A stretch of 64,000 nt of DNA, from positions 2,604,001 through 2,668,000 of the forward strand of contig NC_089443.1 of assembly GCF_026210795.1 (NCBI RefSeq). Direction: 5' to 3'. Of the stretch, positions 1 through 11,336 are shown piece by piece. The position numbers and the translations under genes are program-made. The notes below the pieces were generated by a model, which worked only from the letters and a program-made list of their open reading frames with translations, made no database searches and was not told where the DNA came from. The first letter of the stretch is position 1, and every line of letters begins with the position of its first letter. This DNA comes from Rhizophagus irregularis (Eukaryota; Glomeromycota; Glomeromycetes; Glomerales; Glomeraceae).

Positions 1-339
1 ACTTCATGGGACATATAAAAAAGCTTTGCGAAAAGCTTTACAGACGAAGACAGATTCATTGCGACGATCGAAATTCTAGAGGATTTTGCCAATGAGGATA
101 GCGAATTTGAATCTGAAGACGAAAGATTAGGTGAGGAAGAATTTGACGAGAGTGACAAGGAGAATATAAACCCATTCCAGCTAGGAAATCCAAAAATAAG
201 GCGAGGTAAAGGAAGACTGGCGGGTACAAGAAGGTATAAAGCATCGAATGAGAAGGATCAGAGCGAAAAAACAAAGCAACGAAGGCGTTGCAAGAAATGT
301 GGCAATTTGGGACATTATCAAAAGAATTGTAATGCTTAG
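1..339 (+). pseudogene. C-terminal end of a transposase-like protein with CCHC zinc knuckle (partial)
   Basis: The reading frame is open from 19 to the TAG at 337-339 and has no start codon in the window. It encodes an acidic stretch, then a basic stretch, and ends in a zinc knuckle CKKCGNLGHYQKNC (C-x2-C-x4-H-x4-C). The intact-looking coding sense at 3-60 (HGTYKKALRKALQTKTDSL) lies in another frame, and a stop at 16-18 blocks the downstream frame. A frameshift near 45-60 is therefore likely. A knuckle of this form also ends the MULE transposase at 36.1 kb, so I read this as the tail of a FAR1/MULE-type transposase. The main gene lies upstream of the window. Family assignment is inference; the knuckle is seen directly. 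Confidence 0.6.
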
Positions 340-498
340 TTCTTTAGTGAATAAAGATTCGTTAATGCTTTCTTTACTGTTAATCATTCTTGAATGCGCT
401 TTGACGTATGCGCATATATTTAATCACGTGTTATATGTAATGTGACTTAGTCACTGAACGAAACTCGGATGTTTAAAAAAAAAAATAAACAAATAAAA

Positions 499-578
499 GA
501 CCCAGTGCAGGAATCGAACCTGCATCTCTATGATAAAAAGTATATTATCAAGTGTTCTACCAATTGAACTAACTGAGC
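499..578 (-). tRNA. tRNA-like gene, isotype unresolved
   Basis: Read on the minus strand, 80 nt fold into a 7-bp acceptor stem (GCTCAGT with ACTGGGT, two G-T wobbles), a D arm GTTC-AATTGGTA-GAAC and a perfect T arm GCAGG-TTCGATT-CCTGC. The B-box GGTTCGATTCC is canonical. The anticodon arm is abnormal: the only good stem is TGATA/TATCA around a 10-nt loop, and the gene is about 7 nt longer than a standard class I tRNA. A tiny intron or decay could explain this. No anticodon can be called safely. It may be a real tRNA, a pseudogene, or an organellar-type copy in the nucleus. Confidence 0.6.
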
Positions 579-976
579 AATTTTTTTTTATTATTAATAA
601 ATAAAGGTTTATTTATATATATGTATGTTTCGTGATTTGATCACATAGGGGGGTCGATGCATCGGGAGGTCGATAAATTACAAAATCCTTAAAATTAAAT
701 TATAAATTATATACAAAATATATAAAAAAATAAACATTATAATTTTTTTAAATTAATTTTTTTTTTATATAAATTTAAAAAAATTACTTATATTATAACT
801 TCAATCAGCTACGAGGATAATTTAATTACATAAGTAATTAAATACCCAATCACTTACGAGAAATTAAAATTAAAGTAATTTTAATAAATTTATATAATAA
901 ATAAAAAATTATATATATCTATAAAATATATTAATTAAAATATTAGTTTAAAGTATTTTAAAATACTTACATTTAG
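579..976. other. AT-rich intergenic stretch
   Basis: Very AT-rich spacer between the tRNA-like gene and the end of the next gene. It contains a GC-richer patch near 640-675 with a duplicated GTCGAT motif. No gene, TIR or tRNA is visible. Confidence 0.5.
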
Positions 977-3243
977 TTAAATTTTTTCGTAGGAAATATC
1001 TTCTTCATTTAAGATAGTAGGATTTATGTGAGGTGAAAGCTATATTAATTCTTTATAATCTTGAGTATTATTATTTTTGTTAAGATTATCTATATACTTT
1101 TGGAATTCTTGTAAATTGTCAAAATTTTGATTAAATATTGATGTATAATGAGTATTAGAAAAAATGTCTCATTCAGGTGAAGATCTTGGTGTTGGACATG
1201 TTATTGCTGATGAATATAATAATTGGTTTGCATGGATTGAAAGTGGTTTTGTAAGGTATTCATCTGGTTGACTAGAATTTTTATCTTGATTTAATGAATT
1301 TAATATATCATTAAATACATTATAATAATCTATAATTTTTTTCTAATATATAATAATTAATAAATTAAATTAGTATTATATAATATATTATATATGATAT
1401 ATAATTATTAAAATGAAATTAACTTACATAAATATTAATTATTATTCTTATAAAAGTAAGAACTTCTTCTTTATTTCTTTGTAATGGTATTTTTATTTTA
1501 TCAATAAAAATTTTTGAGCGGTATAAGTTACTTCCCGGTTGATCCAAAATATTAATATTTAAAACATTAGCTATTATTTAGTAATTTAAAATTATTAGTA
1601 TTTTTTAAATTTATAAATAATAAATATAAAATTTTACTTACTATGTATTTGTAATAAAAATATATTAATTACTTTCATTAATTTTTCAATATGCTCTTCA
1701 GTTAAAGATGAACCATACTTATATATTATTGATAAGTTACGATACTCAAGTTCATCTTTTCCATTTTGATGGTTACGACCATAATCGAAAAGTTCTTTTT
1801 TTGGTTTTCTTTTATATGGAGGTCCTGTAACTTCCGCCAATAAAAAAACATTATTTTGGTTATCGTTAACAAAAAAATCTGATTTTCTGCCATAATCAGA
1901 ATTATTTTTATTATTAAATAATTGGTTAAAAAGATGTTTTCTATTTTGGAATCCCAAATTCATCTTATCTCCACTAAAAAATATATATTTATTATTTATT
2001 AGTAATTATACTTATTTATATAAATAACATTATTTTTTACTTACAGTTGTACTTTTAAATTTTTATTTAAAAAATAAAAAATATGGTTAAATATATCATA
2101 AAGAATATTTGAAGTAAATTGTATTTCAGATATTTCTTTAAGATATTCTTCATTGTGACACCAAAAATTTTTTTCCCTATAAAATTAAAAAAAATAAATA
2201 AAATACATATAAAACTATATATATTAAAAAAAAATTTTTACGTACATTGATTGTAAAATGAAATTATATATATTTGCTTCAATATTTAATTCATTTTCTT
2301 CAAATAAAGGTAAAGGTAAAGTTAAAATATTACTTTGTTTATCCTCTATCCATTTGAATGATTTTTTAATATGTGATGAAATAGAACTATATATAATAAA
2401 ATCATCTTCTTGATAAGATGATAAATTTGCATCGCAAATTTCGTTCCATTCATCTTCAGTAAATAATTTATAGTATTTTTTTCTACTTGATGGTGTACAA
2501 TCAATTATACATGATTGTATAGAACTAATAATATTATTAAATATATTAAATATTGTTAAATATTAAAAATATGCAAATTATTTTATATTACTTACTCATA
2601 ATACTTTGTTTCTACATCTTTTAAAATTTCTTTAAAAATCAAAAAAACATTTTTATTTGATTTTAATATCCATTCAATTTTCTAAAAAAAATATATACAT
2701 AAATTTTAGCAATTATTTTTTTATACAATTATTTAAATATAAAAACAAATAGTAATTAATATATATATTACCTTATATTGATTCAGATATAAATTTTCAG
2801 AAGCTTTATCTTTAAGTATTACTTGATTTGATCCAAAATTGAATCCTTGGGAAAATTCCAATAAAGATTCATAATTATTAATTCCAATTCCATGCCACCA
2901 CCCTTTAACAAAAGGTGATTCTTTATCATTCTATAATATATATATATAAATTATATTTCATATAAGTAAAAATGTAAAAATAAAGAAATTTATTATTTAC
3001 CTTATAATTTATTTTTAATTTTTCTGATATTTCAGAATTAATGTATTTATAAAAATCTATGAATGAATTATAATATCCACTTTCATATCTTTCATTACGT
3101 GTAAAAAAATTGGATTGGGTTATATATTTATAGTTTAAAAAACCTAAAAATGTTCATTTTTCTGTATCAGTTTTTGCAAAAAATTCATTTTCAGGTTTTT
3201 CTAACATTTTAGCTAATTTTTTTGTTTCATTATTAGTAGACAT
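977..3243 (-). pseudogene. Decayed eight-exon lineage-specific gene with a possible PD-(D/E)XK-like motif
   Basis: The ATG is at 3243. Eight exons are joined by clear GTAAGT/GTAAAT...TAG introns: about 3243-3001, 2930-2772, 2681-2596, 2524-2246, 2176-2045, 1973-1642, 1570-1428 and 1342-977. The coding sense is continuous across the junctions. Exon 6 holds YGRKSDF followed by VFLLAEVTGPP and later lysines, which resembles the D...ExK layout of restriction-endonuclease-like folds; that is inference. There are in-frame stops: TGA at 3156-3154 (codon 30, in EK*TFLG), TGA near 1171-1169 (SPE*DIF) and TAG near 1042-1040. Each is one G-to-A change from TGG. The exon structure is well kept, so inactivation looks recent. 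I do not recognise a function. Confidence 0.6.
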
Positions 3244-3577
3244 TTTTGTTTTTTTTTTTTGAATTACAAATATATATAATTATTATTTTTAAATTTATTT
3301 ACAATAATAAAAATTCAAAACTGAATTTAAACTTACTAAAGAAAAAAATTCTGTTTTTTAATAAAAAAAAATAAAGTACTGTAAGAAAAAAAAATAAATA
3401 AATTTAATGTGATATTTACGCAAATATTAATTGATTTTTTTAGTAAATTTTATGCAAATCTATTAAATTATCCATCCGATTACTTCCTATCATTTGATAA
3501 GATTAAATTCCACAAATCTATTTTTAGATTTTCGATAAAAAAAAAAAAAAAAACCCCCCTGTTTTTATTATAAAAGA

Positions 3578-5245
3578 CTAAAAAGATTGAAATGTAATCT
3601 TGTTTTCTAAAATACAATCAATTATCTGATCAAGGTTTTTTTTATTCTGTTTTCCTGCTTTTTGAAATGGTATTTCTTCTGGCCAACCAACTACTTCCAT
3701 TTTTTGGTTTTCCCAATTTTTAAATTGAATTTTTCCAATTCCACCAGCTTTGATATATAATTCATTTAGTGATTTAGTAACATATGCTCGAGCAAGTGTT
3801 TTATTTTTTTTGGGATTTTCAATGGTAGTATTTGGCATACCTAAATAAATTGAAAATATAGATAAATTAATAAATTAATTAAATTTATATTTATATAAGA
3901 ATATATTTATAATTATTGCTTACATGTAATTTGAGTATTTTGGGAACTTTAACAAGAACTTGAGTTTGTAATTCAAAATTCCACTCGCTTACCGCAATAT
4001 TCAATCAGTATCTTACTTACTAATCTACGCATAACTATCGCGGTAATTTTGATTTTGATCTTGTAAATGGCCACTGAACAGTTTCCAAAGCAATTCTATT
4101 GACGTATGATCACAAATAGAATTTAATTCGTTTACTATTTTGTTACGTTGCTTGATACGAAATGAGAATTACCAGGTAATAATGGTTTTTTTGTTGAAGT
4201 ACGATTTGATGATGGCATATCTCTAGCTTTTTCTGCATACTAAAGCTCTAATCGGGTCAGTCCTAATCCAACAACCCGGACTGAAAATTCGGATTGGTCC
4301 GGTCTGGGTTGATGCTTCAACCCGGACCAAAATATTTGGTCCGGTCCAGTCCGATTTCGGATTATAAATCTAACTCGGACTGAAAAAACGGGTTGGGACT
4401 GAACCGGACTGATAAATATTTTTGCAATAGTTTATATTAAAACTGTTGCGATTATTTAATTATTAAATAAAAAAAATGTTGCGTAATGTTTTTTTTAACA
4501 TATTATTATAAAAAAACGTTTGCGCAATGTTTTTCTAATTAATTTAAAGAAAAAATGTTGCGAAACGTTTTTTCTTAGTATATTTAATTAGAAAAAACGT
4601 TTGTGCAACGTTTTTCTAATTAATTTAAAGAAAAAACGTTGCGAAACGTTTTTTCTTAGTATATTTAATTAAAAAAACGTTTGTGCAACGTTTTTCTAAT
4701 TAATTAAAAGAAAAAACGTTGCGAAATTTTTTTCTAAGTATATTTAATTAGAAAAAACATTTGCGCAACGTTTTTTATTATAGACTGGACCGGACTGGAC
4801 CAAAATAACTGGTCTAGTCCGGTCGGAATCCCGATTCTCCTTTTAATATAAAACCGACTGGACCGAAATGAACTAATTTTTCAGTCCGGTCCTGGATTAC
4901 TCTCTAACCCGGACCAACCCGGACCATTTAGAGCTTTACTGCATACTCATTTTTTTCAGCAAGAGATATGGCATTCCATTCATAACTAATTAAACTGCTA
5001 GTATGTTTATCAATGGCTTTATACCCTTGATTTTTTTTAAACCAGTCAATTTTAAATAAATCAAATCCACTATGTCGTCTTTTCTTTTTTTTTATTTCTA
5101 CTACAGCTCGGTCTAAGCAGTATTCTATTTCTTTAATGGGTATTTTTAATTCATGTGCAATTTGTTGATTTTCAGCTTGCCTTTTAGCTGCTAGTTCTCG
5201 TAATTGACATTGTTTTTCTACTGAAATTCGTTTTCTTTTTGTCAT
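3578..5245 (-). pseudogene. HMG-box-like protein gene, disrupted by a MITE
   Basis: The 5' part starts at ATG 5245 and encodes a basic N-terminus, a helix with KEIEYCLDRAV, and an HMG-box-like block (GFDLFKIDW ... EWNAISLAEKNEYA). It is cut at 4939 by an inserted element. Beyond the element, from 4241 downward, the frame resumes as EKARDMPSSNRTSTKK, the expected end of an HMG helix. Several small frameshifts follow: open frames such as NKIVNELNSICDHTSIELLW near 4140-4080, then a further break. The 3' exon (3838-3578) encodes VTKSLNELYIKAGGIGK...VVGWPEEIPF and lies behind an intron ending TTTATTTAG. The insertion plus indels make this a pseudogene. The HMG assignment is by pattern only. Confidence 0.6.
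4242..4938. mobile_element. 697-bp MITE with 9-bp TSD inside the HMG-like gene
   Basis: The ends are inverted (AAAGCTCTAAT... and ...TTTAGAGCTTTA), with further inverted GTCCGGGTTGG-type blocks just inside. The flanks are the direct repeat CTGCATACT (4233-4241 and 4939-4947). The interior (about 4440-4780) has about three tandem units of roughly 95 bp, each with hairpins of the type AAAACGTTGCGAAACGTTTT. A 9-bp TSD suggests the Mutator superfamily. No ORF is present, so it is non-autonomous. Confidence 0.8.
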
Positions 5246-6720
5246 ATCAAAATAAAAACTACAAATATAAAAAGATTTTATAAAAATAAACCAACTTTTA
5301 TTAAATTACAGTACAAATAATCGGATAAAAAATATATAATATATACCTTATTAAAATATAATAAAAAATATGCACTTCGTAGTACTGTAAAGAAAATATT
5401 TGGCATTTAATGTAAAGATTTTAAACAAGTAAAAAAAAAACGAACAACAAGTAGTTTAACTTTTATTTTTAAAAAATAGTTTTATTTTATAAATGAGGAC
5501 AACGACGGGAGGGCAATACAAAAACGGCCGCTTACAAGCGTTACGCGCTCCTTTTTGTTTTTTTTTCAGTACACGTGATTTGTTTAAATGCGGCAGTCCG
5601 GCGACTCCGCCCAAATTTTTAAGTATCGATTATGACTCATCAGTGGGGTTTTGGTATGACCTTTCAGCCTTTTATAGGTCATGATCGGCATAAGAACGAT
5701 GGTGGCGCAACCCTTAGTAGCAGGTGTGGCATATATTTAGTTAGCGATCTACATATGTCTTTATACCAAAAAGGAAAAGCCTAGACTGGTTTACAGCAAA
5801 TGAAGTATGTCAGGTGCATTGATTAATTAGCCTTCCAAAAATTGGCCCATATGATCTGGGATCAAATATAGATTAATCCAGGATATAATAATTAGATGTG
5901 ATGTAATTTTTGGTGAAATTTAAGGAATTAATTCAGGATAAAATATGGATCAAATCCAGAGTAAAATATAGGAAAATCAGAAATAAAATATAAATTAATC
6001 CATTTTCACCTCAGATAAATCTGGGATTTAATTTGGGTTCAAACCCCAGACTTTTGATTAGTATGGCACTTCATAGTTATTTTATAAAATGTAATGTTAC
6101 ATTTGGCTTGCCTTTTTCAATTTTTATCAAATTTAGGCCGGCATTATAAAATTGGCAAAATTTGGCCAGAATTATGGATTAGAAAATCATATTTTAGCCG
6201 ATTTTGATCTACATACATAGCACCATAATTTTCAATATGCCCTTACATGCGCAGTGATTGATATTTTAAATAAAAATTTTTCAAAAAAAGTAGTAAAATG
6301 TTTAATTATAAAAGATATCATGTAGCTTAATGGCTTAATACTTAAACATTATCGTTATAGATGAATCTATTATAGTAAACTTGCAACATACTTTACCTTG
6401 AATTTTTTTTAAAAATAGGCTAGGTTCTAATAAATTAGAAGCCCAACAAAAATGATTTCTAATTAACCAAAGTAGATTTACTATCCTTTCCGGCTTTTTA
6501 AATCCTCTCATCCAATAGGAAACGTTAAATAGTAATATTTGTCTTTTTATGACTCAGTATGAGTGTATGTGATGCAAACCATTATGGGCTCACTTCGATT
6601 GGCCAACAGTTTTGGTGGTGCACGTCTGATCATTCAATTCGAAGATCGATTTTTTTTATAAGTTGCGCGTTAATAAATTTTAAAGAACTTTTAGTTATAA
6701 ATAAATTAATTTACTGTTCA
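5246..6720. other. Intergenic region upstream of asparaginyl-tRNA synthetase
   Basis: No convincing gene. The 5840-6060 part has degenerate repeats of a GGGATCAAATATAGATTAATCC-like motif, apparently an old repeat. A short open frame at 5493-5684 has no coding features. The last few hundred bases must hold the promoter of the downstream gene, but I see no defined element. Confidence 0.4.
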
Positions 6721-8919
6721 ATGGCTGAAACGTTACAAAAACCTTCTGTAAAATCCAGTTAGTTAATATTTAAATTTTATCCGCTTTATCTATTTTACAA
6801 CTTGCCAAAATTTTTTAAACATATAGGTGAAACCGTATATATTGACGAGGTGAATGGCTCTGACGAAACCTCTACTGGAACTCAGAATGCACCCTATAAA
6901 ACGGCTGTTCGTGCTCTTCAGGTAAAAGGTGATAATATAAGCATCCTAGTCCGAAAAACTCCCGAAGAAGGATACAAAGACATATCGGGTACTGCTTTGA
7001 AAAAGGCGAAGAAGAGAGTTGAAGAATTGGCAAAAAAGGCCAAAAAAGAGGATGAAAAAAAGAAAGCGGAAGCTGAAAAGGTAAAACTTCAACGAGAAGA
7101 AGAAGAAAGAAAATTGGAAGAAGCAAAAAAAATCGTTCTTAAGCAAGATCCTAATCTTCCACTAGCCATAAAGGTAAATAGAACGTAGATAACCTTTCAA
7201 TTAATAAATTAGCAAATTTACAAAATAAATAAATAATAATAATTAGATAAAAATTCGGCAATCGGTTGCTAGTCGTGGAAAACGCGTTAAAGTGTCCGGA
7301 TGGGTTCATCGCCTTCGCACACAAGGAAAGGATATGAAATTTATAGTTCTGAGAGATGGCTCTGGTTATCTTCAATGCCTTCTTACCGGAGAATTGGTTT
7401 GTGTCTAAATTTAGACTGTTTCAGTTATTTATTGCAAATTTTGTAACTGCATTTTATTCTTTAGTGTCATACATATGATGCGTTGATTTTATCCCTCGAA
7501 TCAACTGTTACAATTTATGGAGTCATATCAGAATTGCCTGCTGGGAAAACGGTAAATTTTATATCGTCGTTTATTTTCTTATTTTCCTTTTATTAATGAA
7601 TATTTTTAATTGTTAGGCACCTGATAATCACGAGCTTCTCGCTGATTATTGGGAAGTTAATCATCATGCACCAGGTGGCGATGATGCATTTACTAACAAA
7701 CTTAATGCTGATGCAGATCCATCAATATTATATGAACAACGCCATCTTGTTATTCGAGGAGAAACTGCATCTGCCGTGTTAAAGGCTCGATCTGCAATTA
7801 TGAAGGCGTTTCGCGATCATTTCGATAGTAAAGGTTTTACAGAAGTTAATCCTCCTTGTATGGTCCAAACTCAAGTCGAGGGCGGGAGTACATTGTTCGA
7901 AATGAATTACTATGGTGAAAAGGTGAGAAATATAAAGATTTCTCTTAAAATTTGATTTACTATTTTATTTTTAAGCATTAGTTATTTTAGGCATATCTTA
8001 CACAAACCTCTCAACTATACCTCGAAACATGTCTCCCATCACTTGGAGATGTATATTGTATTTCAGAATCTTATCGTGCTGAGAAATCACATACCCGTCG
8101 TCATTTATCTGAGTAAGTTTTTATTTTACCATCCAAACCTTATTTTACAACTTTTTTAAAAAAATTATTTAATCATTAATACATAAAAGGTATTCCCATT
8201 TGGAAGCTGAGATGGCTTTTATCACATTTGATGATTTGTTGGATACTTTGGAAGATTTGATTTGCGATACGGTTGATCGTGTTCTTGCAAATGAAACGAC
8301 TCGCAAATTAGTTTATCAACTTCACCCAGACTTTGTACCTCCTCAGCGTCCTTTTTTACGTATGGACTATAAAGATGCGATTCAATACCTCAAAGACCAT
8401 AACATAAAAAAAGAAAATGGTAGTTTTTATGAATTTGGTGAAGATATTCCGGAATTTCCTGAGCGTACTATGACAGATCAAATCAATAAACCAATTTTCC
8501 TTTGTAGATTTCCCGCTGAGATAAAAGCATTTTATATGAAACGATGCGCTGAAGATAATCGTGTAACAGAAAGTGTGGACGTTTTGATTCCTGGTGTAGG
8601 AGAAGTTGTTGGTGGCAGTATGAGAATTTCAGACATGAATGAATTGTTAGCGGGATATAAGAGAGAAGGTAAAATAATTTTTAAATTATTTTCTCCAATT
8701 TATTCAATTTATTCCTTCTAACCTTTTCCTTCATTTTATTACTACATAGGAATTAATCCTACACCTTATTATTGGTATACAGACCAACGAAAATATGGTA
8801 CAACTGAACATGGAGGTTTTGGATTAGGTGTTGAGCGCTTTTTGGCTTGGTTATTACATCGTGATAATGTGAAAGAATGTTGTTTATACCCAAGATTTAT
8901 GGGACGTTGTTTACCCTGA
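6721..8919 (+). CDS. DED81: Asparaginyl-tRNA synthetase, cytoplasmic
   Basis: Charges tRNA-Asn with asparagine in the cytosol (class IIb aminoacyl-tRNA synthetase). Eight exons: 6721-6757, 6827-7173, 7247-7396, 7465-7551, 7617-7922, 7991-8112, 8190-8668, 8750-8919. They join in frame to 565 residues, close to the yeast enzyme. The ATG at 6721 was chosen because donor GTTAGT at 6758 restores the frame with the exon at 6827. The N-terminus has the [14 protein letters not shown] extension and a Lys/Glu-rich coiled-coil segment (about residues 70-115). An OB-fold anticodon-binding domain follows ([23 protein letters not shown]). The catalytic domain shows motif 2 ([17 protein letters not shown]), the AsnRS-type [36 protein letters not shown], and motif 3 ([14 protein letters not shown]). 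It ends in PRFMGRCLP. All Trp codons are TGG and the terminator is TGA, so the standard code applies. Confidence 0.96.
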
Positions 8920-9512
8920 AATACAATTTATTAAAATATATTTGTAATATTATATTTTGAAAATAAAATTTAGTTACTCATTAAATAAATACTGCTTATT
9001 GTATACTCCTAATATATAAGCCGCAGGGTGGGTGTTCAATGAAACTCTACTAGAATTTAAAATTTAATAATTTAGATCGGATAATTTGAATAATTTGGGA
9101 ACTTATTTGTAAATATTTGCTATTTGCATGTCCAATTATTGATAAGTTTGTTTAATGCTGGCCAATTAACGAATAACTTTTCTTGCCGAAATTTACCGAT
9201 TTGTGACGAATAGTTGTACAAAATTTAGGGGTCTTTGAAGACTAGCTTTCAGATTGATCACATACACATCAAAAAAAAAAATTTTTTTCGAAAAAAAAAA
9301 AAATCCCCAAGCGTTTCTTATAGGTTCATCAAAAGAAACTTTATATTAGGGGTCATTCACTTTTATTGTTCCTTTTAATAGAGTTCGAGGATACGAGCTC
9401 AATTTTTGACGGTCTTTTTCCACCAATACGACCTTTACATTTATTACTTGTGTTTATGTTGTTCTCCCATTCGGAAGGATTTGGGACTGAGAGTTATACT
9501 GACAAATCAACA
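8920..9512. other. Intergenic region before the RRM gene
   Basis: Holds the 3' end signals of the synthetase gene (AATAAA-like near 8960) and the 5' leader of the next gene. An in-frame open stretch extends upstream of the chosen ATG at 9513, with another ATG at 9453, so a 20-residue N-terminal extension cannot be excluded. Runs of A and T occur near 9270-9305. Confidence 0.45.
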
Positions 9513-11336
9513 ATGAAACGTCCTAACGATTACGGAAATCAAAGCCACGATAACAACCAGAAAAAACCACGTTTTGGACAAAGCGCTTACAGCGGTAACA
9601 ATTACTCTTTGGGTGGAGGTATGAGAGGTGACCTTGTACAAGGTTCTTCAAATAGTGATTTATACAGTCATTTTCCTCCTGTTGGTCCATCAGCTATGAT
9701 GATGGGTAACCCTTCATACTCTCAAGGTACAGCTGGTTTTCACCATCATCCAGGTCATACTGCCGGCCACTTTGCAACCATGAGCGGATATCACCAATCG
9801 CAATACGCTACCTCAATGAGTCAATATACTCCCAACGTCAGTAGCATGGTTCCTCAATTTTCTGGGGCGTTTTCCGCCGCACAGTTTCCCACTTCTTACC
9901 AACAAACTGCCGTCGCCGCTGCTCCTACAAATGCAACTGGTCGAACCGTTTATCTCGGAAATCTTCCTCCGGACGCACCAGTTGACGAAATTCTTAATCA
10001 AGTTAGAGTTGGCCCAATAGAATCGGTCCGTATACTTGCTGATAAAAGTTGTGCTTTTATTTCGTTTATGGATGGTGCTGCAGCTATGAATTTTTATCAA
10101 GATGCTTCAACTCGCAAAATTCTTATCCAAGGGCAAGAATTGAAGGTCGGGTGGGGTAAAGCTTCTCCGGTACCTGTAAATGTTCAAGTTGCAGTTTCTA
10201 CTCAAAATGCTACGCGTAACGTTTATCTGGGTAACTTAGATGAAACAATCACAGAAAGTACTTTACGAGAAGATTTGTCTAAATATGGCCCTATTGATAC
10301 CGTCAAGATTGTTAGAGAAAAGAACATTGGTTTTGTTCATTTCTTGACTATTGCTAGTGCCATGAAAGCTGTACAAAGCTTGCCAACTGAATCTAAATAT
10401 GCCAATAAAAAGGTAAATTATGGAAAGGATCGATGTGCTCAGAGACCTAATATAGGAAATGGGACGACCCAATATGCGTTTCCAACCGGACTTAATTTTC
10501 AAAGTTTCAGTAATATGGGTTTCGCGAGTTTTGATCCATATCAAAATGCAGTTGTTGCCGCTACTAGTCATCTTGATAATGGCTCTGAATTAAGAAGTCC
10601 TACTAGTCCCCTTTTCTCTTCTGCTTCATCTGCGGCTGGTAGTGCAACTTCTGGTTCCGCTATTGGTAATCGTACGATTTATCTTGGCAATATTCATCCA
10701 GATACATCTTGCGAAGAAATATGTAATGTCATTCGAGGTGGAATTCTTCAACAAATTCGGTATATGCCAGAAAAACATATAGCTTTTATCACTTTTATTG
10801 ACCCTAACTCTGCCAATAGTTTTATGTATTTGGCTCAACAAGCAGGAGTTATGGTTAAGAATCGCCGCCTTAAGATTGGCTGGGGGAAAAATCCAGGACC
10901 TTTACCGGGATATATTCAACTGGCTGTTAATACTCAAAGTGCCTCTCGAAACGTTTATGTTGGACAAATTGATGACAATATGAGTGAAGAAAAACTTAAG
11001 AGAGACTTTTCTGAATTTGGTGAAATTGAACTTGTTAATATTCTTAAGGAAAAAAACTGTGGATTTGTCAATTTTACTTCAATCACATCTGCCATGAAAG
11101 CCATTGAAAATATAAAGTCGAAAGAAGAATATAAAAAATTTCGTATCAACTATGGCAAGGATCGTTGTGGCAATCCTCCACGAAATGCTTCTGCTAGCTC
11201 AAGTAATGGTACGGGCGGAAAGACTAAAGGACGCAACAACGGAGAATCCGATGCTAGAGTTCTTCATGCAGGTGATTCAGAAGCAGGAAATATCGATGGC
11301 GTTGACGACGAAGTCGGTGAAGAAGTAGATGAATAA
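9513..11336 (+). CDS. MRN1: Four-RRM RNA-binding protein of the Mrn1/Nrd1 (Msa2) family
   Basis: Uninterrupted 607-residue frame from ATG 9513 (MKRPNDYGNQ). The N-terminus of about 140 residues is rich in Gly, Ser, Gln and His. Four RRMs begin near residues 144 (RTVYLGNLPPDAPVDEILN), 235 (RNVYLGNLDETITESTLRED), 387 (NRTIYLGNIHPDTSCEEICN) and 479 (RNVYVGQIDDNMSEEKLKRD). Each pair ends in the signature VGWGK / NYGKDRC or IGWGK / NYGKDRCGNPPR. This 2+2 layout is typical of S. pombe Nrd1 and S. cerevisiae Mrn1, cytoplasmic mRNA-binding regulators of differentiation, stress granules and septation. The C-terminus is acidic and low-complexity. The lack of introns contrasts with the neighbouring genes. 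Confidence 0.92.
   Translation: MKRPNDYGNQSHDNNQKKPRFGQSAYSGNNYSLGGGMRGDLVQGSSNSDLYSHFPPVGPSAMMMGNPSYSQGTAGFHHHPGHTAGHFATMSGYHQSQYATSMSQYTPNVSSMVPQFSGAFSAAQFPTSYQQTAVAAAPTNATGRTVYLGNLPPDAPVDEILNQVRVGPIESVRILADKSCAFISFMDGAAAMNFYQDASTRKILIQGQELKVGWGKASPVPVNVQVAVSTQNATRNVYLGNLDETITESTLREDLSKYGPIDTVKIVREKNIGFVHFLTIASAMKAVQSLPTESKYANKKVNYGKDRCAQRPNIGNGTTQYAFPTGLNFQSFSNMGFASFDPYQNAVVAATSHLDNGSELRSPTSPLFSSASSAAGSATSGSAIGNRTIYLGNIHPDTSCEEICNVIRGGILQQIRYMPEKHIAFITFIDPNSANSFMYLAQQAGVMVKNRRLKIGWGKNPGPLPGYIQLAVNTQSASRNVYVGQIDDNMSEEKLKRDFSEFGEIELVNILKEKNCGFVNFTSITSAMKAIENIKSKEEYKKFRINYGKDRCGNPPRNASASSSNGTGGKTKGRNNGESDARVLHAGDSEAGNIDGVDDEVGEEVDE

Noticed and set aside
5493-5684. Open frame of 63 codons
   Set aside because: No motif, no splice context and unlike any recognisable protein; probably chance in a GC-richer patch.
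9366-9512. N-terminal extension of the RRM protein
   Set aside because: The upstream frame begins without ATG at 9366; MKRPND at 9513 fits the family better. The ATG at 9453 remains possible.
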